This document shows positions 42,297 through 51,556 of a stretch of DNA of 64,000 bases, piece after piece (the stretch's first letter is position 1; each line of letters starts with the position of its first letter). Source of the DNA: Limnohabitans sp. (GTDB taxonomy: Bacteria; Pseudomonadota; Gammaproteobacteria; Burkholderiales; Burkholderiaceae_C). The notes beneath the pieces were generated by a model. The model was not told the origin of the DNA. It was given only the letters and a program-made list of their open reading frames with translations, and did no database searches. Made by a program: the position numbers and the translations under genes. The stretch is taken from contig JAJTDK010000019.1 in NCBI GenBank assembly GCA_021300495.1, forward strand, positions 1 to 64,000. Reading direction: 5' to 3'.

Positions 42297-43935
42297 CCGT
42301 TGACTTCATCAGTGCCTCCAAAGCGCCGGTTCGAGCGGTTGAGTCGGTTTCATTCGTGATTCCCCGTGAACGCACAGTGGCGTTGGTGGGGGAGTCTGGC
42401 AGTGGCAAGTCTGTTAGCGCATTGGCCATCATGGGCTTGTTACCACCTCAAAATGCCATCGTTGGATTGCATTCATCGATTGAGTATGACAAGCGATCGT
42501 TGTTAAGTCTTTCAAGATCAGATTGGCAACTCATTCGAGGCTCTCGAATTGCCATGATCTTCCAAGACCCCATGACGTCACTGAACCCGGTGTACACAGT
42601 CGGCTTCCAGTTGGCAGAAATGTTGAAAGCTCACAAGCCTGTTTCAAACAAACAGGCTGCTGCGCGCGCTTGTGAACTCCTTGAAGAAGTGGGCATCCCC
42701 GAGCCTCAAAAACGCGTCAATTCTTACCCGCATGAACTGTCGGGAGGCCAGCAGCAGCGCGTCATGATTGCCATGGCATTGGCCTGTGAGCCAGAACTTT
42801 TGATTGCAGATGAACCAACCACAGCTTTGGATGTGACTGTACAGCGGCAAATTTTGTTGCTACTGGCTGAATTGCGTGAGAGGCGCCGAATGGCCATGCT
42901 TTTCATCACACACGATTTAGGCTTGGTCAGTGAGGTGGCCGATCATGCTGTGGTGATGCGCAAGGGAACTGTTCGTGAGGCGGGCCCTGTTAGAACACTG
43001 TTTAGCCAACCCCAAGACCCCTATACCAAGGCCCTGCTCAGTTGCCGCCCCAGCATAGATCGACAAGGCAAGCGACTGTTAACCATTGACGATTGGATGT
43101 CTACCCACTCAGGCGAAAATGCGTCCTCGACCGTTGCGCCATCGCCAGATACACCAGCCATGTCTGTTGCACCACCCAATTTAGACAAGCCCTTGTTAGA
43201 AGTACAAGGACTTCGCAAAGTCTTCAAGCGGTCTGGGCCATGGTTTCAAAGCGATGACTTTGTCGCGGTTGAAAATGTCAGTTTTAAATTGATGCGAGGC
43301 CAAACGGTAGGCTTGGTAGGCGAGTCAGGCTCAGGCAAAACCACTGTGGGTTTGTGTCTCCTAAGGTTGCATGAAGCCACAGCCGGCAAGGTATTATTTG
43401 ACGGAAAAAATTTGTTTGACATGTCGAACTCTGAATTTGCGGCCTATAAGCGCAGGCTTCAGATTGTTTTTCAAAATCCGTATGCCTCATTGAATCCGCG
43501 TTTTACAGTGGGCGAAATTTTGAGTGAGCCCATGCAACTGCACGGCATTGGCGCCAACAGTGCCGATTGGGAGAAGCAATCTCTCAGTTTGCTAGACAAG
43601 GTGGGCATGCCGGCATCTTTGCCATTGCCCGTTCTTTGAGTTTGTCACCCGAGGTGGTGGTGCTCGATGAGGCTGTCTCAGCTTTGGATGTTTCGGTTCA
43701 AGCCCAGGTCCTTAACTTGCTGAAAGATCTTCAGAAAGAATTAGGCCTTAGTTACTTGTTCATCTCGCACGATTTGGAAGTGGTGCGCTACATGTCCGAC
43801 TCTTTGCTGGTCATGAACAAAGGTCATGTGGTGGAGCAAGGTGATGCCGCTCAAATTTACCAGGCGCCGCAGCACGCCTATACACAGACATTGTTGGCGG
43901 CGGTGCCAAGAGTACAAGAAACGATTAGCGTTTAA
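42254..43935 (+). pseudogene. Dual-NBD peptide ABC ATPase (YejF-like), frameshifted with the second LSGGQ region deleted
   Basis: NBD1 intact ([23 protein letters not shown]). NBD2 Walker A is present (GESGSGKTTVG), then LLDKVGMPASL jumps to [26 protein letters not shown] in another frame near 43613. The frame has no obvious native start codon. Confidence 0.85.
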
Positions 43936-43955
43936 GGCTTTAGCCTTATGTGTGA

Positions 43956-45248
43956 TCAACTTGGATGAAGCCTTGAATCTTTGATTTCAGGCAATTGATG
44001 AATTGACTTCAGGCGGGGCCGAAGGGTGGCCACCAAGGCCACTAAGAGTGTGCCGATGCCCGCGCACAAAAGCGAACTTCGCATGCCAATGTGCTCTGCC
44101 ATCCAACCACCTAAAAGGGCGCCTGGAGCGGCAGGCAAAGTAATCAACCAGCGCATGGTGGTGGTCATGCGTCCTAAAAGCTCGGTGGGTGTGAACGCTT
44201 GCCTGAGCGATAAAAAATTCACAAAGAGCAGGGTGGCGCCCCAGCTAAAGCAAATGAGCATCCATGAAAATAAAAAAATACTGGGGAGCAAGCCCTCTAA
44301 CAATAAAAGGCTGATCCAGCCAACGGAGGTGATGGCAATGCCCACAATGAGTGCTGGGCCTAAGCCAATTTTTCGAGAGATGGGTGGGCCCGCCATGCCG
44401 CCTAAAACAGACCCAAGACCCATGGCAACAAAACTTGAGGCCACCAAAGTTTCATCAAGTCCTAAGTCCTTGACCGCAAAAATAATCTGAACAGACAGCG
44501 CCATTTGTGCAAAAAATTGCCACGCACCCACAATGGCCGCCATTTCGAGAAGCATGGGATGCGAGCGGACAAAGTTAAGGCCTTTCCACAATTCATCTTT
44601 GAAAGATCGGTCTTTCCATGTCGACCTTGGGGGCACTTCTTCATGGATGCGAATGCCTTTGAGCATGAGCACAGAACCAATTAAGAGCAAAGCGTCCATG
44701 ACCAACGCCAAGGGCGCGCCAAATACCCTGATTAAGATGCCTGCAAGCCCTGGGCCCATGACTTCTGCCATAGAACCCGCAATGGCATTTTGAGAATAGG
44801 CTTCGACCAATTTGTCTCGCCCAACCAATTGGGTCAGAACCAATTGCGAGGCCGAACCGGCAATGGTGTAGACCGCTCCGATGGCAAAACAGACGACATA
44901 CATGAGGTTGATGCTTAAGAGGTCAAGGGCCCATGCCAAAGGAATGGTTAACAATGACAATCCCATGACAATCTCGCCAGCGATGTAGACGGGTAGTTTT
45001 TGCATCCGATCTAGCAGCACGCCACCTGGCAAGGAAAGCAGCACAAAGGGCGCAATTTCCATGGCGGTGAGAAGGCCCATTTGGGTGGGCGAAGCATCAA
45101 GCAAGAAAACGGCCGTGAGGGGAAGCGCAAGAAGGGTGATTTGCCCGCCCAAATTGCTGAACAGGATGGAAAACCACATCCGCCTGTAACCGAGGATTTT
45201 GAACAGAGGGCTTCTGAAAATGTTCATGCGCTTCGTAACAAACCCCAC
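43956..45248 (-). CDS. MFS transporter (enterobactin exporter/EntS-like family)
   Basis: 12-TM MFS pattern, FSILFSNLGGQITLLALPLTAVFLLDASPTQMGLLTAMEIAPF. Confidence 0.85.
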   Translation of the reverse strand: MGFVTKRMNIFRSPLFKILGYRRMWFSILFSNLGGQITLLALPLTAVFLLDASPTQMGLLTAMEIAPFVLLSLPGGVLLDRMQKLPVYIAGEIVMGLSLLTIPLAWALDLLSINLMYVVCFAIGAVYTIAGSASQLVLTQLVGRDKLVEAYSQNAIAGSMAEVMGPGLAGILIRVFGAPLALVMDALLLIGSVLMLKGIRIHEEVPPRSTWKDRSFKDELWKGLNFVRSHPMLLEMAAIVGAWQFFAQMALSVQIIFAVKDLGLDETLVASSFVAMGLGSVLGGMAGPPISRKIGLGPALIVGIAITSVGWISLLLLEGLLPSIFLFSWMLICFSWGATLLFVNFLSLRQAFTPTELLGRMTTTMRWLITLPAAPGALLGGWMAEHIGMRSSLLCAGIGTLLVALVATLRPRLKSIHQLPEIKDSRLHPS

Positions 45249-45278
45249 TAAAACAGAGTTCTAGCAGGGTTTAAAAGA

Positions 45279-45368
45279 TGGCGGAGCAGGCGGGATTCGA
45301 ACCCGCGGTGGGGATAAACCCACACACGCTTTCCAGGCGTGCGACTTAAACCACTCATCCACCGCTCC
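45279..45368 (-). tRNA. tRNA-Ser (anticodon GGA), CCA encoded
   Basis: Reverse complement GGAGCGGTGGATGAGTGGTTTAAGTCGCACGCCTGGAAAGCGTGTG...GGGTTCGAATCCCGCCTGCTCCGCCA; long variable arm. Confidence 0.96.
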
Positions 45369-45485
45369 GAGCCTTTGAGTATAGCAGTTTAGGTATAGAT
45401 TCTTGAGCCCAACTGCCTCTGTGAGGCCGTTTATTCATTACACTTCGCCCCAGTTGTTTACTTTTTTACCCAAGGCGGTGGCCCT

Positions 45486-47614
45486 ATGAAATTTCGTTTT
45501 CCAATTGTCATCATCGACGAAGATTACCGCTCAGAGAACACTTCTGGACTGGGTATTCGCGCCTTGGCTCAGGCCATTGAAACAGAAGGCTTTGAAGTTC
45601 TGGGTGTCACCAGCTATGGCGACTTGTCGCAGTTTGCGCAACAGCAGTCGCGGGCCAGTGCATTCATCTTGTCAATTGACGACGAAGAGTTCACACCCGG
45701 GCCCGATTTAGATCCTGCCGTTTTAAGTTTGCGTGCCTTCATTGAAGAGGTGCGGCGCAAAAATGCAGATGTGCCTATTTATATTTATGGTGAAACAAAA
45801 ACTTCACGCCATATACCCAACGACATCTTGCGAGAGTTGCATGGCTTCATTCACATGTTTGAAGACACGCCAGAGTTTGTGTCACGGCATATCATTCGCG
45901 AAGCCAAAAGTTATTTAGAAGGTGTTCAGCCTCCGTTCTTCAAAGCTTTGTTGGACTATGCCGAAGACGGATCTTATTCTTGGCACTGCCCAGGTCACTC
46001 AGGTGGTGTGGCATTTTTGAAGAGCCCTGTGGGGCAGATGTACCATCAGTTTTATGGTGAGAACATGCTGCGTGCAGACGTGTGCAACGCCGTGGAAGAG
46101 TTGGGACAATTGTTGGACCACAACGGCGCCATTGGCGAAAGCGAACGCAATGCGGCACGTATTTTCAATGCCGACCATTGTTTCTTTGTAACCAATGGCA
46201 CCAGCACATCTAACAAAATAGTGTGGCACCACGCTGTTGCGCCAGGTGATGTGGTGGTGGTCGATCGCAATTGCCACAAGTCCGTTTTGCACGCCATCAT
46301 CATGACGGGTGCCATTCCTGTTTTCTTGAAGCCAACACGAAATCACTACGGCATCATTGGGCCCATTCCACAAAGTGAGTTTGCGGTGGCCAGCATTCAG
46401 GCCAAGATCAAGGCCAACCCACTGCTGAAAGGCGTTGATGCCAAAAAAGTAAAGCCTAGGGTGATGACCTTAACGCAATCAACTTATGACGGCGTTTTGT
46501 ACAACACCGAAGCCATCAAAGGCATGCTGGATGGTTATGTTGAAAACCTGCACTTCGATGAGGCTTGGTTGCCCCATGCTGCCTTCCATCCTTTTTACGG
46601 CACCTACCATGCCATGGGAAAAAAACGCCCGCGGCCTAAACATTCATTGGTCTACTCCACGCAATCGATTCACAAGTTGTTGGCCGGCATCAGCCAGGCC
46701 AGCCATGTGCTCATTCAAGATTCGCAAAACACCAAGCTAGACCGACACTTGTTCAACGAAGCGTATTTGATGCACACCAGCACCAGCCCTCAATACAGCA
46801 TCATTGCCAGCTGTGACGTGGCTGCAGCCATGATGGAACCCCCAGGTGGTACTGCATTGGTAGAAGAAAGCATTGCCGAGGCGCTTGATTTCCGTCGTGC
46901 CATGAGAAAAGTCGATAACGAGTACGGCAAAGACTGGTGGTTCAAGGTGTGGGGACCCGAGAATTTGGTCGACGAGGGTATTGGTCGTGCTGAAGATTGG
47001 ATTCTGCGCAGTGACCCGAAAAAGAAGGGCGGCAAGTGGCACGGGTTTGGTCAAATGACCGATGGCTTCAACATGCTTGACCCCATCAAGGCCACTATTG
47101 TGACGCCTGGTTTGAATTTGGATGGCAAGTTTGACAAAACAGGCATTCCCGCTTCAGTGCTGACCAAGTTTTTAACGGAACACGGTGTGGTGGTTGAAAA
47201 AACAGGTTTGTACAGTTTCTTCATCATGTTCACCATTGGCATTACCAAAGGGCGATGGAATTCTTTGCTGACTGCTTTGCAACAGTTCAAGGACGACTAC
47301 GACCGCAATCAACCCATGTGGCGCATCATGCCGGAGTTTTGTCAGAAGCAGCCTAAACGGAGCGTGTCTCGATTGATGAGCTTGAAGGTCGCATCACAGT
47401 GGGGCTTGTGACGCCTTACCCACCCGGTATTCCTTTGTTGGTTCCGGGTGAAGTTTTCAATAAGAAAATTGTGGATTACCTCAAATTTTCACGCGAGTTC
47501 AATCTTCAATGTCCTGGCTTTGAAACCGATATTCATGGCTTGGTGGAAGAGAAGGGCGATGACGGCGTGAAGCGATACTTTGCCGATTGCGTGCGTGTTG
47601 CACCTAAATCTTGA
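45486..47614 (+). pseudogene. Arg/Lys/Orn decarboxylase (fold type I), internal deletion with frameshift near 47358
   Basis: ORF 45486-47411 covers the N-terminal wing and PLP domain (CHKSVLHAII; HFDEAWLPHAAFHPFY; STQSIHKLLAGISQ). ORF 47399-47614 carries the C-terminus (GLVTPYPPGIPLLVPGE...GFETDIHGL). The reading ERVSIDELEGRITVGLVTPYPPG is in the second frame, while the segment between MWRIMPEFC and ERVSIDELEG is missing. Confidence 0.85.
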
Positions 47615-47628
47615 TTGAAACAAGCATG

Positions 47629-47660
47629 AAAAAACCGCTCCGAGGAGCGGTTCTTTTTTT
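47629..47660 (+). terminator. Rho-independent terminator after the decarboxylase
   Basis: aaaaccgctccgaggagcggttcttttttt: strong stem plus T-run. Confidence 0.85.
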
Positions 47661-47694
47661 GGTCAAGCCCCAGAACCAATCTGGGGCTTTGTGA

Positions 47695-50379
47695 TTAGAA
47701 CTTGTAGTTCGCTTTCACAACCAGTGCGCGACCCAGTGGGTCTGTGTAACGTGGATCGTAACCTTGTTGGAACGTAGCACCTTGGTTAGAGAAAGGTGGC
47801 TTGGTATCAAACACGTTGCGAAGCACAGCGCCCAATGTCAGGTTCTTCATGCCTGTGTAGCTCACGCCAAAGTCAACCAATGTGTAAGCTTTAACTTCAT
47901 TGATGTATGAAGGATCGGCATTTTCATCGGTGTAACCTGTCATGTGACGCACGCCAGTGCTGTAACGGTAGTTACCTTGTGCCATGGTGGTGGTCAAGTT
48001 GTGCTTCCAACGGAAGATGGGGCTTGCATCTTTGTACTTGCCAACGTTTTCAATGTACTCGCCACCGATTTCACGTTGGTATTGGTAGCTGTTCACAAAG
48101 GTACCGTCGTAGGTGAAGTTGGTCTTCAAGCCGGCGATGGTGGTTGTGTAAGCAGCACTGAAGTCCAAGCCATTGGTCTTCACATTGCCCAAGTTATCGG
48201 TCAATGTTTTGATGTAGGCAATGGCGTTAGAACCGGCTACTACTTGGCAACGTTCCCAATTCGCAGCTTCTGCTGTGCTCAGCGTATTGCATCGCACAAT
48301 TTTGCTTGCGTACTTGGCTTGGTCGTCAAAAATGGACTGCTCTGGGAACTCACTGATTTGGTTGTTCACACGCACGTTCCAGTAGTCAACGGTCATCAAC
48401 AGATTTTTGGCTGGCTGGAAGGCCGTTCCAAACGTGATTGCCTTTGATTTCTCAGGCTTCACATCTGGATTGCCACCGGTCAACCGCTGAGTCTGTTGGC
48501 CGCAATCACGCGACTGAATGCCAGCTGCGGTGGGAACACCTTTGGGGCACAAAATGGCGTCGTCCATGGCATTGCTAGAGAAAGTGCGAGCCTGTGGGCC
48601 GAACACGTCATCCAGTGAAGGTGCGCGAAAACCTGTGTTGGCAGAACCGCGCAACACTGCGGTTGGAGACAAGGTGTAACGGAAGCCAACTTTAGGGTTC
48701 ACACTGCTACCGAAGTCGCTGTAATTGTCAGCACGCAAAGCGGCTTGCAATTCCAACTGCTTGGACACAGGGAACAAAGCTTCGGCCACGAGTGCTGTAA
48801 CATCACGATTAGCCTTGTCTTTACTCACGTGATAAGGGCTACGACCAGCAGATGGAACGCTTGAAACCAATGCATCATCAGTGTCCGTGTTGTAAGACTC
48901 ACGACGAGCTTCAGCGCCCAATGAAACAGCTGCATTGCCGCCATCCATCTTGAACCAGTCACGGTTGAAGCGAGCGTCAATACCTGTGGCTGTTCCACGA
49001 CCTGTAGAGAACGTACCACGCGCTTTGGCAGCATCGATGTAATCAAGCGCAGCTGGGGTGTTGCTACCAAATGGGTTCAACAAACCACTGGTCACGCCCG
49101 CTTGAATTTTGGTCTTGCTGACATAGCCGTTGGTAGGGCCATCAGAGACAGTGCTAGAAGCTGAGTAGAAGCCAGTTTTGTAGTCCCATGCGCCTTCAAC
49201 ACCTGACAAATCAACCACAACACGGTTGGCTGTTGCGATAGAAGTGTTTTCACGACGACCTGCGGGAACCATGCGCCAACCAATACCGAGCAAGGCTTTG
49301 GTCGCATCCAAGCCTGCAAAATTTTTGGGATAGAAGGGGCTTGTGATGGGCATACTTAAGCCTGTCACTGGATCTGGTGCAACGCGAGCAACGTTGGTGT
49401 TCTCTGAGTGAACGGCTTCAACTGTCAACAAACGATCGCCACTCAAACGGAACGAGCCCTTGGCATTGATGTTCAAGTTTTCTGTTTCAGGAATGATGTC
49501 AATCGCTGATGTGTAATCGTAGCGGCACGTGACACCACCTTGATACAGCGATCCTGGGGGCGCGCAAGTTGGCGTTGTAATGTTGCCAGACTTGATAGCA
49601 CCAGCAGTGTTGTAGTAGTTGAAGTTGGCAGGAAATGTAGTGCCTGAAGTTTTGTTCAAACCATTGGCTGGAATCACGCCTGTCGCACCAAAAGCACGGT
49701 CAGTGGCTTTTGCGGATGCTTGATTCTTGTTGTCCAAAGAGAACCACAAGTTGTAACCGTCTTTAGACAAAGAGCCTTGGCCACCGGAGAAAGTGAAGCG
49801 TTTGATCTGGCCACCTGATGTTGAAGGATTGGTATTTTCAACGGCCAGGTCCATGCCTTGGTAATCACGTTTCGTAATGAAGTTGATCACACCGCCCACA
49901 GCGTCTGTACCATAAATGGCAGATGCGCCATCACGCAATACTTCGATGCGGTCTAGTGCTGCAAAGGGAATAGCGTTCAAGTCAACTGCGCTAGCGCCAA
50001 TGCCGAAGAAAGCCAAACGACGGCCATTCAATAAAATCAGTGTTTTGTTGGCACCCAAACCGCGTAAGCTGGCGTATGAGCCGCCACCGGTGCCAGAGCC
50101 AATACTTTGGCTACCACCCGTGCTAGATTGGCTTGAAGAAATACGCTGCACAATTTCTTCTGTGGAAGTCACACCCACAGACTTCAACTCTTCAGCTGAG
50201 TAGATCGAAACGGGCAGGGCACTTTGGTTTTCAATCGAACGTTTGATTGAAGAACCTGTGATGGTCACTGTATCAACCTGTTGAGCTTGTGCAAATTGCA
50301 TGCTCGCCAGCGTCAAAGCAGTGCCACCGAAAGCCAAGCAAAGTTGGCGATTCAGGGTGCTGATTTTGAATTGAGGCAT
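47695..50379 (-). CDS. TonB-dependent receptor (894 aa)
   Basis: Signal peptide, VDTVTITGSSIKR, plug domain (LRGLGANKTLILLNGRRLAFFG, IEVLRDGASAIYGTDAVGGVINFITK), C-terminal LGRALVVKANYKF. Confidence 0.93.
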   Translation of the reverse strand: MPQFKISTLNRQLCLAFGGTALTLASMQFAQAQQVDTVTITGSSIKRSIENQSALPVSIYSAEELKSVGVTSTEEIVQRISSSQSSTGGSQSIGSGTGGGSYASLRGLGANKTLILLNGRRLAFFGIGASAVDLNAIPFAALDRIEVLRDGASAIYGTDAVGGVINFITKRDYQGMDLAVENTNPSTSGGQIKRFTFSGGQGSLSKDGYNLWFSLDNKNQASAKATDRAFGATGVIPANGLNKTSGTTFPANFNYYNTAGAIKSGNITTPTCAPPGSLYQGGVTCRYDYTSAIDIIPETENLNINAKGSFRLSGDRLLTVEAVHSENTNVARVAPDPVTGLSMPITSPFYPKNFAGLDATKALLGIGWRMVPAGRRENTSIATANRVVVDLSGVEGAWDYKTGFYSASSTVSDGPTNGYVSKTKIQAGVTSGLLNPFGSNTPAALDYIDAAKARGTFSTGRGTATGIDARFNRDWFKMDGGNAAVSLGAEARRESYNTDTDDALVSSVPSAGRSPYHVSKDKANRDVTALVAEALFPVSKQLELQAALRADNYSDFGSSVNPKVGFRYTLSPTAVLRGSANTGFRAPSLDDVFGPQARTFSSNAMDDAILCPKGVPTAAGIQSRDCGQQTQRLTGGNPDVKPEKSKAITFGTAFQPAKNLLMTVDYWNVRVNNQISEFPEQSIFDDQAKYASKIVRCNTLSTAEAANWERCQVVAGSNAIAYIKTLTDNLGNVKTNGLDFSAAYTTTIAGLKTNFTYDGTFVNSYQYQREIGGEYIENVGKYKDASPIFRWKHNLTTTMAQGNYRYSTGVRHMTGYTDENADPSYINEVKAYTLVDFGVSYTGMKNLTLGAVLRNVFDTKPPFSNQGATFQQGYDPRYTDPLGRALVVKANYKF

Positions 50380-50551
50380 TATTGAGTCCTTTTGTATCTA
50401 AATGAATATGAGTTTGAACATAAAAATGATCTTTTAAAGCAACCAAACAACAGTGTTTGTTCAAAAAAAGACCAAAAGTTACATTTCAATGACCCATGCC
50501 CATGAATATGTGACAAAACCGAGAAAATTACTATTCTGACTTTCGTAAATG

Positions 50552-50590
50552 TTAAAAAAAAACAACGCCCTAAGGCGTTGCTTTTTTAAG
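50552..50590. terminator. Bidirectional-looking terminator downstream of fabI (minus) with A/T tracts on both sides
   Basis: ttaaaaaaaaacaacgccctaaggcgttgcttttttaa. Confidence 0.75.
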
Positions 50591-50607
50591 CTCAACGAAT
50601 GCCGAAT

Positions 50608-51393
50608 TTAAACGCCGCCAATGCCTCCAACAACATGGCTAAATCCACCATCGACATACACAATTTCGGCCGAAATACCCGCCGACAAGGGGCTCATTAA
50701 AAAAGCCGCCGTGTTGCCCACATCTTCAATGGTCACATTGCGACGAATGGGCGAAGTAGAGGCAACGGCGCTCAAAATTTTGCCAAAGTCTTTGATGCCA
50801 CTGGCCGCCAGCGTTTTGATCGGACCCGCACTGATGCCATTCACTCGGATCTTTTTGGGCCCCAACGAATCGGCCAGATAGCGAACGGAGGCCTCGAGTG
50901 AAGCCTTGGCCAAGCCCATGGTGTTGTAGTTGGGCACAACTTTGACTGCGCCCAGGTAGGTCAAAGTAAGCAAAGCAGCGTCTTCTCTTAAAAAAGGCAA
51001 AGCCGCCTTGGCCATGGCAGGAAATGAATAGGCACTGATGTCATGCGCAATTTTGAAGCCTTCACGGCTTAAGCCTTCCATGAAATCACCTGCAATGGCT
51101 TCTCGTGGAGCGTAGCCAATGCTGTGCACGAACCCATCAAACTGAGGCCAGTGAAGCGACAAGTCTTTGAACAAGTTTTCAATTTGGGCGTCGTCTCCGA
51201 CATCGCAGTCGAATATCAGCTTAGAACCAAAGTCAGCAGCGAATTCGGTAATTCTGTCTTTGAAACGTTCCCCCACGTAACTGAAAGCCAACTCGGCACC
51301 TTGCGCATGGCACGCTTTGGCAATGCCATAGGCAATCGATCGGTTGGACAAAACCCCCGTGATGAGGATTTTTTTACCCTTTAAAAAGCTCAT
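50608..51393 (-). CDS. fabI: Enoyl-[acyl-carrier-protein] reductase (NADH)
   Basis: [64 protein letters not shown]. Confidence 0.95.
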   Translation of the reverse strand: MSFLKGKKILITGVLSNRSIAYGIAKACHAQGAELAFSYVGERFKDRITEFAADFGSKLIFDCDVGDDAQIENLFKDLSLHWPQFDGFVHSIGYAPREAIAGDFMEGLSREGFKIAHDISAYSFPAMAKAALPFLREDAALLTLTYLGAVKVVPNYNTMGLAKASLEASVRYLADSLGPKKIRVNGISAGPIKTLAASGIKDFGKILSAVASTSPIRRNVTIEDVGNTAAFLMSPLSAGISAEIVYVDGGFSHVVGGIGGV

Positions 51394-51556
51394 GTTGTCG
51401 TTCTCATTGATCAAAGTCTTATTTTGACACGCTCAGTTTTTGAATCTTCTGATTGCGCTGTTGGCTTTACGCAACACGGGGTGCTTTCGGTTAACTATTT
51501 ATTAGGGGTTCAGTAAACTGTCAAATTCATTAAAACTACTAAAAAAGGTCATCAAG

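Noticed and set aside
47664-47691. Second hairpin aagccccagaaccaatctggggctttgt beside the decarboxylase terminator
   Set aside because: Best explained as the terminator for the convergent TonB receptor gene, not a novel element.
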